Source of the DNA: Phycisphaeraceae bacterium
GTDB lineage: Bacteria > Planctomycetota > Phycisphaerae > Phycisphaerales > Phycisphaeraceae
Direction of reading: 5' to 3'
Length of the DNA: 64,000 nucleotides
Assembly: GCA_028284155.1 (NCBI GenBank)
Contig: JANQSF010000155.1
Coordinates: forward strand, 1-64,000
Below are positions 57,630 to 64,000 of the stretch, piece by piece. Numbering within the stretch: the stretch's first letter is position 1; every line of letters begins with the position of its first letter. A program made the position numbers and the translations under genes. The notes beneath the pieces were generated by a model. It made no database searches, was not told the DNA's origin, and was given only the letters and a program-made list of their open reading frames with translations.

Positions 57630-58310
57630 TTAGTGCGTTGGCAGTTCGCCCTGCAGGTACGGGTTGAGCCGGCGCTCGCCGCCGATGGTCGTGGCCGGGC
57701 CGTGGCCGGGCAGGACCTGCGTGGCGTCGGGCAGCGTGAGCAGTTGCTCGTGGATGCTGCGGATGAGCAGTGGGCCGTCAGACGTTGGAAAGTCGACGCG
57801 GCCGACGCTGCCGGCGAACAGGGCGTCGCCGACGATTGCGACGCCGGCGGCGTGCTGAACGAGACTGACGCTGCCGGGGCTGTGGCCGGGCGTGTGACGG
57901 ACCTCGACGCCGACATGGTTCAGGTCGAGCACCTCGCCGTGGCGCAGGTCGCTGGTGGCCTCGGGCGCGACGATGGGCATGCCGTAGCCGGCTGACAGGT
58001 TGAGCATCGTGTCGGTCAGGAAGTGACGCTCCGCCTCGTGGATCAGGATCGGGATGTCCGGGTACGCGTCGCGGACGGCGTGCAGGCCGGCGATGTGGTC
58101 CAGGTGTGCGTGGGTGAGCACGACCTGCGTTGGCCAGAGGCGTTCGTCCTTGACATAGTCGAGCATCGGCTGCGGGTCGAAGCCGGCGTCGACGAACCAG
58201 CACGGGCGGCGACCTTGAGCGTCCTCGCCCGCGTGCACGACATAACAGTTGGTCTGCCAGTCGCCGAGGGTGAAGCGTTCGATGGTCAGATCAGAATTGG
58301 GCTGGGACAT
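57630..58310 (-). CDS. MBL-fold metallo-hydrolase (glyoxalase-II-like)
   Basis: 226 residues. Zinc-binding HxHxDH motif THAHLDHIAG near 86-95, then RHTPGHSPGSVSL with His near 158 and Asp in VGDALFAGSVGRVDF near 175. This matches the cytoplasmic glyoxalase-II/MBL group (sometimes involved in S-glutathione or persulfide metabolism). A TACAAT box lies 8 nt before the ATG (leaderless geometry). First of three - strand genes (with VWA and guaA) but oriented as the last in transcription order. Confidence 0.88.
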   Translation of the reverse strand: MSQPNSDLTIERFTLGDWQTNCYVVHAGEDAQGRRPCWFVDAGFDPQPMLDYVKDERLWPTQVVLTHAHLDHIAGLHAVRDAYPDIPILIHEAERHFLTDTMLNLSAGYGMPIVAPEATSDLRHGEVLDLNHVGVEVRHTPGHSPGSVSLVQHAAGVAIVGDALFAGSVGRVDFPTSDGPLLIRSIHEQLLTLPDATQVLPGHGPATTIGGERRLNPYLQGELPTH

Positions 58311-58318
58311 GGTCGGCG

Positions 58319-58324
58319 ATTGTA
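58319..58324 (-). promoter_or_regulatory. Candidate -10 box TACAAT, 8 nt before ATG 58310
   Basis: Minus strand TACAAT, 8 nt, ATG. No Shine-Dalgarno. Leaderless geometry. Confidence 0.5.
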
Positions 58325-58352
58325 CGTTCCGCGACGAATCATGCGAAGACGC

Positions 58353-59549
58353 TCACCCGACAAACTTCTTCGACCGCTTGCCCTTGAGGTAGCTTTCGAT
58401 CACCGTCGACGAGAGGTCTTCACTCGAGCAGTAGAACGCGGTGCCACGTGTCAGGCGGGTGAGTTGATCGACGAAACCGACCCAGTCCATGCCCCAGTAG
58501 TCCTCGATCAACGCAAACGTGGCGAGTCGGATGCCGCGCTGCTGGCAACGCAACGCCTCCTTGAGCGTGGCCGTCGACGTGCGCTCCGTCGGCGGGTAGA
58601 GCAGGTAGAGCATGTCGCCCGCACCAGCCTCGTTCGGCTCGACGTGCGCGGTGGGTTGGCCGTCGGTGATGATGAAGACCTGCTTGTTGGCCGCGCCGCG
58701 ACGCGCGAGCACTTGCTGCGCCATGCGCAGGCCGAGTTGCAGGTTGGTGAAGTGCTGCGGCATCGACTGCGGATTGGCCAACGCCTGGTCGAGCGGGGCG
58801 CGCAGCCGAACCTGGTGGTCGTGGATTGTCACCGGTTTCGGCATCACCAACGGCAGTTCGTCTTCGCGGATTCGGCTCGCGGTCGAGTAGAAGCCGACGA
58901 AATCGACCGTGTCCTGCGGGAAGTGGCGACGCATCAGCGCGGTCATGCCCAACGCCACACGCTTTGCCTGCAAGAATCGGCCCCAGCGCATCATCGATCC
59001 CGAAAGGTCGATCAGGATGCACAACGCCGTGTCGGCCTGACCTTCCGTGCGGTGCAGTTCGAAGTCGGCGGGTGTGATCGACAAGGGCAGACCCGTGCCC
59101 ACGGAAGACGACTCAACTTGCTCGCTTCGCTGACGACTCAACACGCGGCGCATCGTCGCGCCCAGATCAATCTCACTCAACGGGTCGCCGAACTCGTAAG
59201 ACTTCGTCCCGTCGGTGCGTTCGTCGCCTCGGCCGGGGTCTTCGGTCAGGTGACCTTCCTTGTTCCCGCGGTTCAGCCCTTCGAAGATGTCGAGCAACGC
59301 CTTGTGTTGGATGCCGCGCAACATCTTCGGCGTGATGCGCAACTGCCCCGTGCCTTCGTCGCGTTCGAGCAGGCCGGCGTCAATCATCTGCTGAATAAGC
59401 TGCGCCAGCTCGTCGTCCTCGGCGTTCTGCATCGCGTCGAGCGCCTGCTCGCCGTGCTGCAGGATGAAGTCAACAACGTTGGCCGACGGGAACAGGTCGT
59501 CAGGCGTCGGGAAAGGTTGACCGTCGAACTCGCCGTATTGGTATCGCAT
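58353..59549 (-). CDS. VWA-domain protein
   Basis: 398 residues from ATG 59549 (the frame runs to 59600; MRYQYGEFDGQ is the usual beginning of this group and a TATGAT box is 9 nt before it). The N-terminal ~165 residues are helical, and a von Willebrand A domain spans about 175-360 with MIDAS motif DLSGSM at 181-186 and a later ITDGQPTAH. No membrane helix or signal, so cytoplasmic. Such stand-alone VWA proteins often work with MoxR-type AAA ATPases in metal-dependent assembly, but no ATPase gene is adjacent. Confidence 0.82.
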   Translation of the reverse strand: MRYQYGEFDGQPFPTPDDLFPSANVVDFILQHGEQALDAMQNAEDDELAQLIQQMIDAGLLERDEGTGQLRITPKMLRGIQHKALLDIFEGLNRGNKEGHLTEDPGRGDERTDGTKSYEFGDPLSEIDLGATMRRVLSRQRSEQVESSSVGTGLPLSITPADFELHRTEGQADTALCILIDLSGSMMRWGRFLQAKRVALGMTALMRRHFPQDTVDFVGFYSTASRIREDELPLVMPKPVTIHDHQVRLRAPLDQALANPQSMPQHFTNLQLGLRMAQQVLARRGAANKQVFIITDGQPTAHVEPNEAGAGDMLYLLYPPTERTSTATLKEALRCQQRGIRLATFALIEDYWGMDWVGFVDQLTRLTRGTAFYCSSEDLSSTVIESYLKGKRSKKFVG

Positions 59550-59659
59550 GACGTTTGCATCATACGCGGGTGCGGGCGGCGAACGTCGGAAAGAAGACAA
59601 CCGCGGATTGCGCGGATGACGCGGATGGGGTGTGGAGGTGTTGCGTTGATTGGGCGGTT

Positions 59660-59705
59660 GCCGACCGGGACGGTCGGCCTATGTAGGCGGGCCGTCGCGG
59701 CCCGC
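59660..59705. repeat. Two adjacent perfect 8-bp hairpins
   Basis: GCCGACCG-gga-CGGTCGGC (59660-59678) and GCGGGCCG-tcg-CGGCCCGC (59687-59705), 8 nt apart, between guaA (stop 59736) and the VWA gene. They might terminate guaA transcription or be a decayed twin repeat. Confidence 0.6.
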
Positions 59706-59735
59706 AAGCGCCGCGCGACCATCGAGGTCAAAACG

Positions 59736-61322
59736 TCATTCCCACTCGATCGTCGCGGGTGGTTTGGACGAGATGTCGTAGACGACTCGGTTGACGCCGC
59801 GCACCTCGTTGATGATGCGGTTGCTGATCGTCGCCAGCACGTCATACGGGATGCGGGCCCAGTCGGCGGTCATGAAGTCCTGGCTCTCGACGGCGCGGAT
59901 CGCGACGACCTGTTCGTGGGTTCGGCCGTCGCCCATGACGCCCACGGCCTTCACCGGCAACAGGACGGCGAAGACCTGCGCGGTGCGTCGATAGAGTTGG
60001 TTCGCGACGATCTCTTCAAGCAGGATTTCGTCGGCGTCGCGCAGGATGTCGAGTTGCGGCTTGGTCACTTCGCCGAGCACGCGCACAGCCAAACCGGGGC
60101 CGGGGAACGGGTGACGCCAGACCATCGACTCGGGCAGGCCGAGCACCGAGCCGAGTTGTCGCACCTCGTCTTTGAACAGGCTGCGCAACGGTTCGATCAA
60201 TTCGAAGCCCAACTCTTCGGGCAGTCCGCCGACGTTGTGGTGCAACTTGATGTTCGCGGCCTGACCCGAGTGGCCGTGGCCGGACTCGATGACGTCGGGG
60301 TACAACGTGCCTTGAGCCAAAAACGCGACGTCCGCTTCAATGCCATCCGCCGCTTCCTTGAACACGTCAATGAAGCGGTGGCCGATGCGTGTGCGTTTTT
60401 CCTGCGGGTCGGTGATGCCCGCGAGGTCGTCGAGGAATTGTTGCGACGCATCAACGACGCGGAGGTCGATATCGAAGTGGTCGCGAAAGGTCGTTTCGAC
60501 GAATGCGCGTTCGTTCTTGCGCAGCAGGCCGTTGTCGACGAAGATGCAGGTCAGTTGTTTGCCGATGGCCTTTTGCAGCAGCGCGGCGACGACGGCCGAA
60601 TCGACGCCGCCGGACAGGCCGCACACCACGCGGCCGTCGCCGACCTGTTCGCGGACGACGCGCACCTGTTCGTCGACGAAGTCGGCCATCCGCCAGGTGT
60701 CCTGGCAGTCGGCGATGTGGTAGAGGAAATTGCCCAGGATGTCCGACCCGTGCGGCGTGTGCGTGACCTCGGGGTGGAATTGCACGCCGAAGAACGGTTT
60801 CTCTTTGTGCCGCACAGCCGCGTAAGGACAGGTCGATGTGCGGGCGAGGCGGACGAAGTCGTCACCCAGATTGTCGATCTGGTCGCCGTGGCTCATCCAG
60901 ACGGCCGTGTGCTCGGGCACGTTGGCCAGCAGGTCGCTGCCATCGACGATGTCGAGGTTGGCTCGGCCGTACTCGCGGGCGGTCGCACCCTGCACCTGCG
61001 CGCCGAGCAGTTGGCAGGCGGCATGCAGTCCGTAGCAGATGCCCAACACGGGCACGTCAAGGTCGAACAGGTTCGGGTCGCACTTGGGGGCGTTGTCATC
61101 GTAAACGCTTGCGGGGCCGCCCGAGAGGATCACGGCCTTGGGGCCAAGCGCCCGCAGTTCGTCGACGGTAATGTCCGGCCGAACGAGCAGGCTGAACACG
61201 CCGGCCTCGCGCACGCGCCTCGCAATGAGTTGGACGTACTGCGACCCGAAGTCGAGGATCGGCACGCACCGACCCCTGCAGGAGGCGGGCAGGTCGTAGG
61301 TTTGGGTTTGCGTGGCGGTCAT
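59736..61322 (-). CDS. guaA: GMP synthase (glutamine-hydrolysing)
   Basis: 528 residues, normal length. Converts XMP to GMP with glutamine and ATP. N-terminal glutamine amidotransferase with catalytic Cys96 in GICYG and the His183/Glu185 pair in FHPEVTHT; ATP-pyrophosphatase PP-loop SGGVDS at 237-242; C-terminal dimerisation domain ending SKPPATIEWE. A TATCAT box lies 10 nt before the ATG, giving a leader of only a few bases. Standard cytoplasmic purine enzyme. Confidence 0.97.
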   Translation of the reverse strand: MTATQTQTYDLPASCRGRCVPILDFGSQYVQLIARRVREAGVFSLLVRPDITVDELRALGPKAVILSGGPASVYDDNAPKCDPNLFDLDVPVLGICYGLHAACQLLGAQVQGATAREYGRANLDIVDGSDLLANVPEHTAVWMSHGDQIDNLGDDFVRLARTSTCPYAAVRHKEKPFFGVQFHPEVTHTPHGSDILGNFLYHIADCQDTWRMADFVDEQVRVVREQVGDGRVVCGLSGGVDSAVVAALLQKAIGKQLTCIFVDNGLLRKNERAFVETTFRDHFDIDLRVVDASQQFLDDLAGITDPQEKRTRIGHRFIDVFKEAADGIEADVAFLAQGTLYPDVIESGHGHSGQAANIKLHHNVGGLPEELGFELIEPLRSLFKDEVRQLGSVLGLPESMVWRHPFPGPGLAVRVLGEVTKPQLDILRDADEILLEEIVANQLYRRTAQVFAVLLPVKAVGVMGDGRTHEQVVAIRAVESQDFMTADWARIPYDVLATISNRIINEVRGVNRVVYDISSKPPATIEWE

Positions 61323-61546
61323 GGGAAGCGGGATGATAGCGGGTGGCTGGAAAGCAGGAAATCAGCAGAGCCCGAAAGCAGGAAATGGGGATGTCGCATT
61401 GGGTACGTCATGTGCAGACGCATCGCCGCGCTTCGCGGACGCCCGCAGGGCGTGGCTCCCCGCCGCGCCAACGCGCCGCGATGGACAAGCGACGCGCGGC
61501 GGTGTCATCCCTGTGGACGACCCGTCCGTATGAGTTGTAACCGACT

Positions 61547-61552
61547 TAGAAT
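61547..61552 (+). promoter_or_regulatory. Candidate -10 box TAGAAT, 6 nt before ATG 61559
   Basis: TAGAAT, 6 nt, ATG; no Shine-Dalgarno. Leaderless geometry. Confidence 0.55.
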
Positions 61553-61558
61553 GCCGCG

Positions 61559-62488
61559 ATGAACCTGACCGCCCCACTGCTGTTGACCTGCGTTCTGGCG
61601 ATCCCGCCGCTGTCGCCCGACCAACGCGGCCAGGTCGAGACGGCGACGGACGGCGAGGTGTTCGACGAGCCGGCGTTGTACCCGCTGCTCAAGGACGCTT
61701 TGACCTGGGAGGCGGGCGACGAAGCGGGCGCGATGATCCCGGATTACGAATCGCTACTGAACAACGCCGAAGAGCGGGCCCGGCTGCGCGGCGGATTGTT
61801 TCTGATCGAAGGCCGGTTCATCGGCGTGCCGCACAGTCGCAAGCAGGACGGTACGGGGCTGACAGTTCAACGTTTGAGTCGCCCCGGCCCGTGGGAGGGC
61901 AAGTTGCAACAATGGGGTGTGAAGGTCGACAAAGCGAACGACAAGGGCGAGGCGATCCTCGTCTATCTGCTCGACCCGCCGAATGAGCCGTTGGCTGGTC
62001 AGCGTGTTCGGCTAGTCGCACGTTTCTACAAGGTGTGGAAGTCAAAGCGATACCTCACGGCCGAGGAAGAGCTGAAAGGGATGAAACTAGAGGACGCGCC
62101 GGTCGAGTCGTTCCTGGTGTTCGTCGGGAAGACGGCGACAGTCTCGGCCGGGAGTGGTAAGTCGCTTGACGGGATCGACAAGAAGTTCCTGTGGGTCGTC
62201 GGTGGCGCTGTTCTGATCATGATCGTCGGCTGGTGGCGTATTCGAAAGAACCTGACGCCGCGGATGACGCATGCACAGCAACGCTTGATGGAACGACGCG
62301 AGGCGCGCGAAGCTGGCGTGACAGCAGATAACGACATGGTTGATGACGGCGAGCCTTTGCCCGAAGACCCGATCGAGGCGATGGAAGAGATGGAACGGCG
62401 ACGGCGCGCGGCGGCCGAGGCTGAGGATACGACGCCGGAGTTGGAAGCGCTCAAGGCGGTGCAGCGCGAGGGGAAGCCGTTGTCATAG
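61559..62488 (+). CDS. Exported single-pass membrane protein of unknown function
   Basis: 309 residues. Short hydrophobic N-terminal segment (residues 5-16), a beta-rich region (RLRGGLFLIEGRFIGVP near 79-95 and RVRLVARFYKVW near 150-161), a transmembrane helix near 209-226 (LWVVGGAVLIMIVGW), then a long coiled-coil-like cytoplasmic tail (THAQQRLMERREAREAG and AMEEMERRRRAAAEAED). No family recognised. The OB-like beta region plus the membrane helix resembles envelope-anchored adaptor proteins. Ends 39 nt before the terminator. Confidence 0.6.
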   Translation: MNLTAPLLLTCVLAIPPLSPDQRGQVETATDGEVFDEPALYPLLKDALTWEAGDEAGAMIPDYESLLNNAEERARLRGGLFLIEGRFIGVPHSRKQDGTGLTVQRLSRPGPWEGKLQQWGVKVDKANDKGEAILVYLLDPPNEPLAGQRVRLVARFYKVWKSKRYLTAEEELKGMKLEDAPVESFLVFVGKTATVSAGSGKSLDGIDKKFLWVVGGAVLIMIVGWWRIRKNLTPRMTHAQQRLMERREAREAGVTADNDMVDDGEPLPEDPIEAMEEMERRRRAAAEAEDTTPELEALKAVQREGKPLS

Positions 62489-62526
62489 ATGACGATGCGA
62501 GCTAATTCGCAATCGTAAAAAGAAAA

Positions 62527-62548
62527 CCGGGCCTTTGGAAAGGCCCGG
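62527..62548. terminator. Bidirectional intrinsic terminator
   Basis: CCGGGCCTTT, gg, AAAGGCCCGG; T-rich tails on both sides (CTTCGTTTTG on +; on the minus strand TTTTCTTTTT). Lies between the convergent genes 61559 (+) and 62604 (-). Confidence 0.85.
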
Positions 62549-62603
62549 CTTCGTTTTGCGCTTTGCGTTTTGGTTTGACTGGTGGTCTCGGGAGCAGGCT
62601 GGT

Positions 62604-63668
62604 TTACTGCACGTCCCAGACCATGTTCAGGAAGTAGAAGTTGTCGAGTCGGTCGACGCCGTCGTCGGGCTGACTGTCGTACTGCGTGCGGAGGCCGAGC
62701 CGGAGCTTCCAGTTGGCTTCCTTGTTGAGCGGGATCTCGCCGGCGTTTTCCATGGTCGCCCGCCAGGCGGAGAAGTCGTCGAGCGGGAAGTAAAAGTCGA
62801 GCGTGTGTGTGAACTTCAGCCACTCGTTCAGCTCGATCCAGTAGTCGTGGCCGGCCTGGCCGATGGCCGAAGTACGGTCGCCGCCGGTCGAGAAGCTTTC
62901 GTGCTGAAGACCGAGGCCGCCACGGGCCTTCCACTCGTGTTCGGGCTTGCGGATCAGGAAAAGCCCGAGGCCTCCGGTAGCCGTCGCACGCAGGTCGAGG
63001 TTCTCGAACTCGTCGTTTTCCAATTCGACGCCGCCCCAGACGAACAGGTCTTGGTTGATGTCGACCTCAAGCTTGGCGCCGCCCAGAATCTCGCGCGTCG
63101 TGTCTTCGCCGTTCTCGCGTGCATATCGACCTGCGGCGTAGATCGACAGGCGGTCTTTGTCGGTCGTGCGATTGGCTTCGGCTCGGCCGTTGATGGCGAC
63201 ACGTTCGCTGTTGCCGGTCTGGCCGTTGATGCCCAACTCGAGCCGCAGCTTCCACTTGGCGCGGGCGGCCTCGTACTTGGCTTGCGCGGCGGCGACCTCG
63301 GGGCTGACGTCGTCCTTCCGCCAAACCGCTTTGACCTGGCCGGCCGGGACGTTGCGCTGGCCGACGACCTCGCCGGTCACGGTCTGGCCGCCGTCGGCCG
63401 CGGGGGCGAGCTTGCCGATCACCGTGTCGCCGCTTTCGAGGCGGACGTTCACGTCGTCGGCTGTGCCGATCGACTTGACCTGCGCGGCGTCGATCTCCAG
63501 TTCGCCGGCGAAACCGGTCTTGATCTTGAGCTTGCCGCCGTCGAGGCGTTGCACCTCGCCGACGAGTTTGCTGCCGTCCTTGAGGATGACTTCGTCGGCG
63601 GCGGCGGGCGAGACGGCGAGCAGAGCGAGGGTGAGAGACAGTGCGATGACGGCGGCAAAGCGGCCCAT
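62604..63668 (-). CDS. DUF481 outer-membrane-like beta-barrel protein
   Basis: 354 residues from ATG 63668; GGGAG 8 nt upstream is the Shine-Dalgarno. Signal peptide 1-24 (ends PAAA). N-terminal beta domain (DEVILKDGSKLVGEVQRLDGG), a coiled helical linker near 125-140, and then the DUF481-type amphipathic beta strands: WKLRLELGINGQTGNSERVAINGRAEA, DRLSIYAAGRYARENGE and later HTLDFYFPL. Predicted outer-membrane barrel of unknown transport or structural role. A TATCAT (complement at 63705-63710) is a plausible -10 with a ~35-nt leader, in contrast to the leaderless genes. Confidence 0.85.
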   Translation of the reverse strand: MGRFAAVIALSLTLALLAVSPAAADEVILKDGSKLVGEVQRLDGGKLKIKTGFAGELEIDAAQVKSIGTADDVNVRLESGDTVIGKLAPAADGGQTVTGEVVGQRNVPAGQVKAVWRKDDVSPEVAAAQAKYEAARAKWKLRLELGINGQTGNSERVAINGRAEANRTTDKDRLSIYAAGRYARENGEDTTREILGGAKLEVDINQDLFVWGGVELENDEFENLDLRATATGGLGLFLIRKPEHEWKARGGLGLQHESFSTGGDRTSAIGQAGHDYWIELNEWLKFTHTLDFYFPLDDFSAWRATMENAGEIPLNKEANWKLRLGLRTQYDSQPDDGVDRLDNFYFLNMVWDVQ

Positions 63669-63763
63669 GTTTCAAGCTCCCAAGGATGGTGAAGGTCGAG
63701 CGCGATGATAGGCGACGTGATCGGATTCGAGTGTCACCGCTGGGCGAGTCAGGAATCGGCCCG

Positions 63764-64000
63764 CTAGAGGCCCTCAATACGCGCAATCTCTGCTTCGATA
63801 CCCTTAACCGACTTCATGGTGCGAGCCCGCTGACCCGGATCGGGCTCCAGACGGATTGACGTTTCCAATGCGGCCTTGGCCCGACGGTATCGGTCGAGCA
63901 ATTCCGCCCGGGTCGCGGGGACGAGCAAGGCCTGCATCGCGAGCGCGCTACCCAACGCGTGATGCCCGTCCCGCCATACCACCGGCGAGCGATCAGCGGT
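63764..64000 (-). CDS. C-terminal part of a hypothetical protein (5' end outside the window)
   Basis: Stop at 63764; the frame is open to the edge of the window. The visible 78 residues contain ELLDRYRRAKAALETSIRLEPDPGQRARTMKSVKGIEAEIARIEGL, a helical, TPR-like tail. Too little for a firm assignment. Confidence 0.5.
   Translation of the reverse strand, partial: TADRSPVVWRDGHHALGSALAMQALLVPATRAELLDRYRRAKAALETSIRLEPDPGQRARTMKSVKGIEAEIARIEGL

Noticed and set aside
58023..61562. 1179-codon open frame on + opposite VWA, MBL and guaA
   Set aside because: Complement of three real genes; the frame lies antisense to conserved active-site motifs and has Arg/Val/Asp-rich composition typical of antisense frames in GC-rich DNA.

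Overview
The window is about 64 kb of GC-rich bacterial chromosome. Its gene content points clearly to Planctomycetota, probably a Phycisphaerae-type member. The evidence is the paired planctomycete cytochrome families (DUF1592-group, PSCyt1/DUF1549/DUF1553, DUF1552, DUF1501), a giant LEPR-XLL surface protein, DUF1559-like pseudopilins with H-x9-DG motifs, a PEP-CTERM protein, ThuA-like and Gfo/Idh/MocA proteins with export signals, and many secreted hypothetical proteins. No rRNA, tRNA, CRISPR array, prophage or transposase gene was recognised.

Layout. 1-2.6 kb: the end of accB, then accC (acetyl-CoA carboxylase) and a GIDE-like membrane protein, closed by a bidirectional terminator. 2.8-11.8 kb (-): one 2981-residue LEPR-XLL protein with seven Calx-beta repeats and RTX-like repeats. 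12.2-17.2 kb (+): DUF1592-type cytochrome, DUF1552 protein and ThuA-like protein. 17.3-20.0 kb (-): alkyltransferase-like protein, HEAT protein and Gfo/Idh/MocA oxidoreductase. 20.3-25.9 kb (+): oligopeptide-type binding lipoprotein, a large membrane protein, an ABC ATPase and a small zinc-ribbon membrane protein. 26.2-30.2 kb: HspQ-like protein, HEAT protein, permuted NlpC/P60 lipoprotein, acidic Cys-rich protein and a cupredoxin-like lipoprotein. 30.6-37.3 kb (-): a same-strand row of a DUF255/DsbD-N fusion, three zinc-ribbon membrane paralogues and a large TPR membrane protein. 37.5-41.4 kb: three pseudopilins around a PEP-CTERM protein. 41.4-51.8 kb: DUF4177-like, DUF1501, zinc-ribbon, WD-like, argC, hexulose-phosphate-synthase-like, PhoD-like and PSCyt1/DUF1549/DUF1553 genes. 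51.8-53.1 kb: a visibly AT-richer two-gene cassette (EEP-fold nuclease/phosphatase plus a 126-residue partner) that looks acquired. 53.4-64 kb: C1q-like and two DUF1579-like proteins, then MBL hydrolase, VWA protein, guaA, a membrane protein, a DUF481 barrel and a truncated gene at the edge.

Two genome-scale signals run through the window. First, about ten genes without a visible Shine-Dalgarno have a TAnnnT box 6-8 nt before the start codon, which suggests leaderless transcription. Shine-Dalgarno genes lack this. Second, most larger intergenic gaps carry twin-hairpin repeats: two facing hairpins, with several families of unrelated sequence but the same geometry. One such repeat sits in frame inside a signal peptide, and two copies flank a HEAT gene as direct repeats.

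All functional assignments come from motif recognition by eye. No database search was run.
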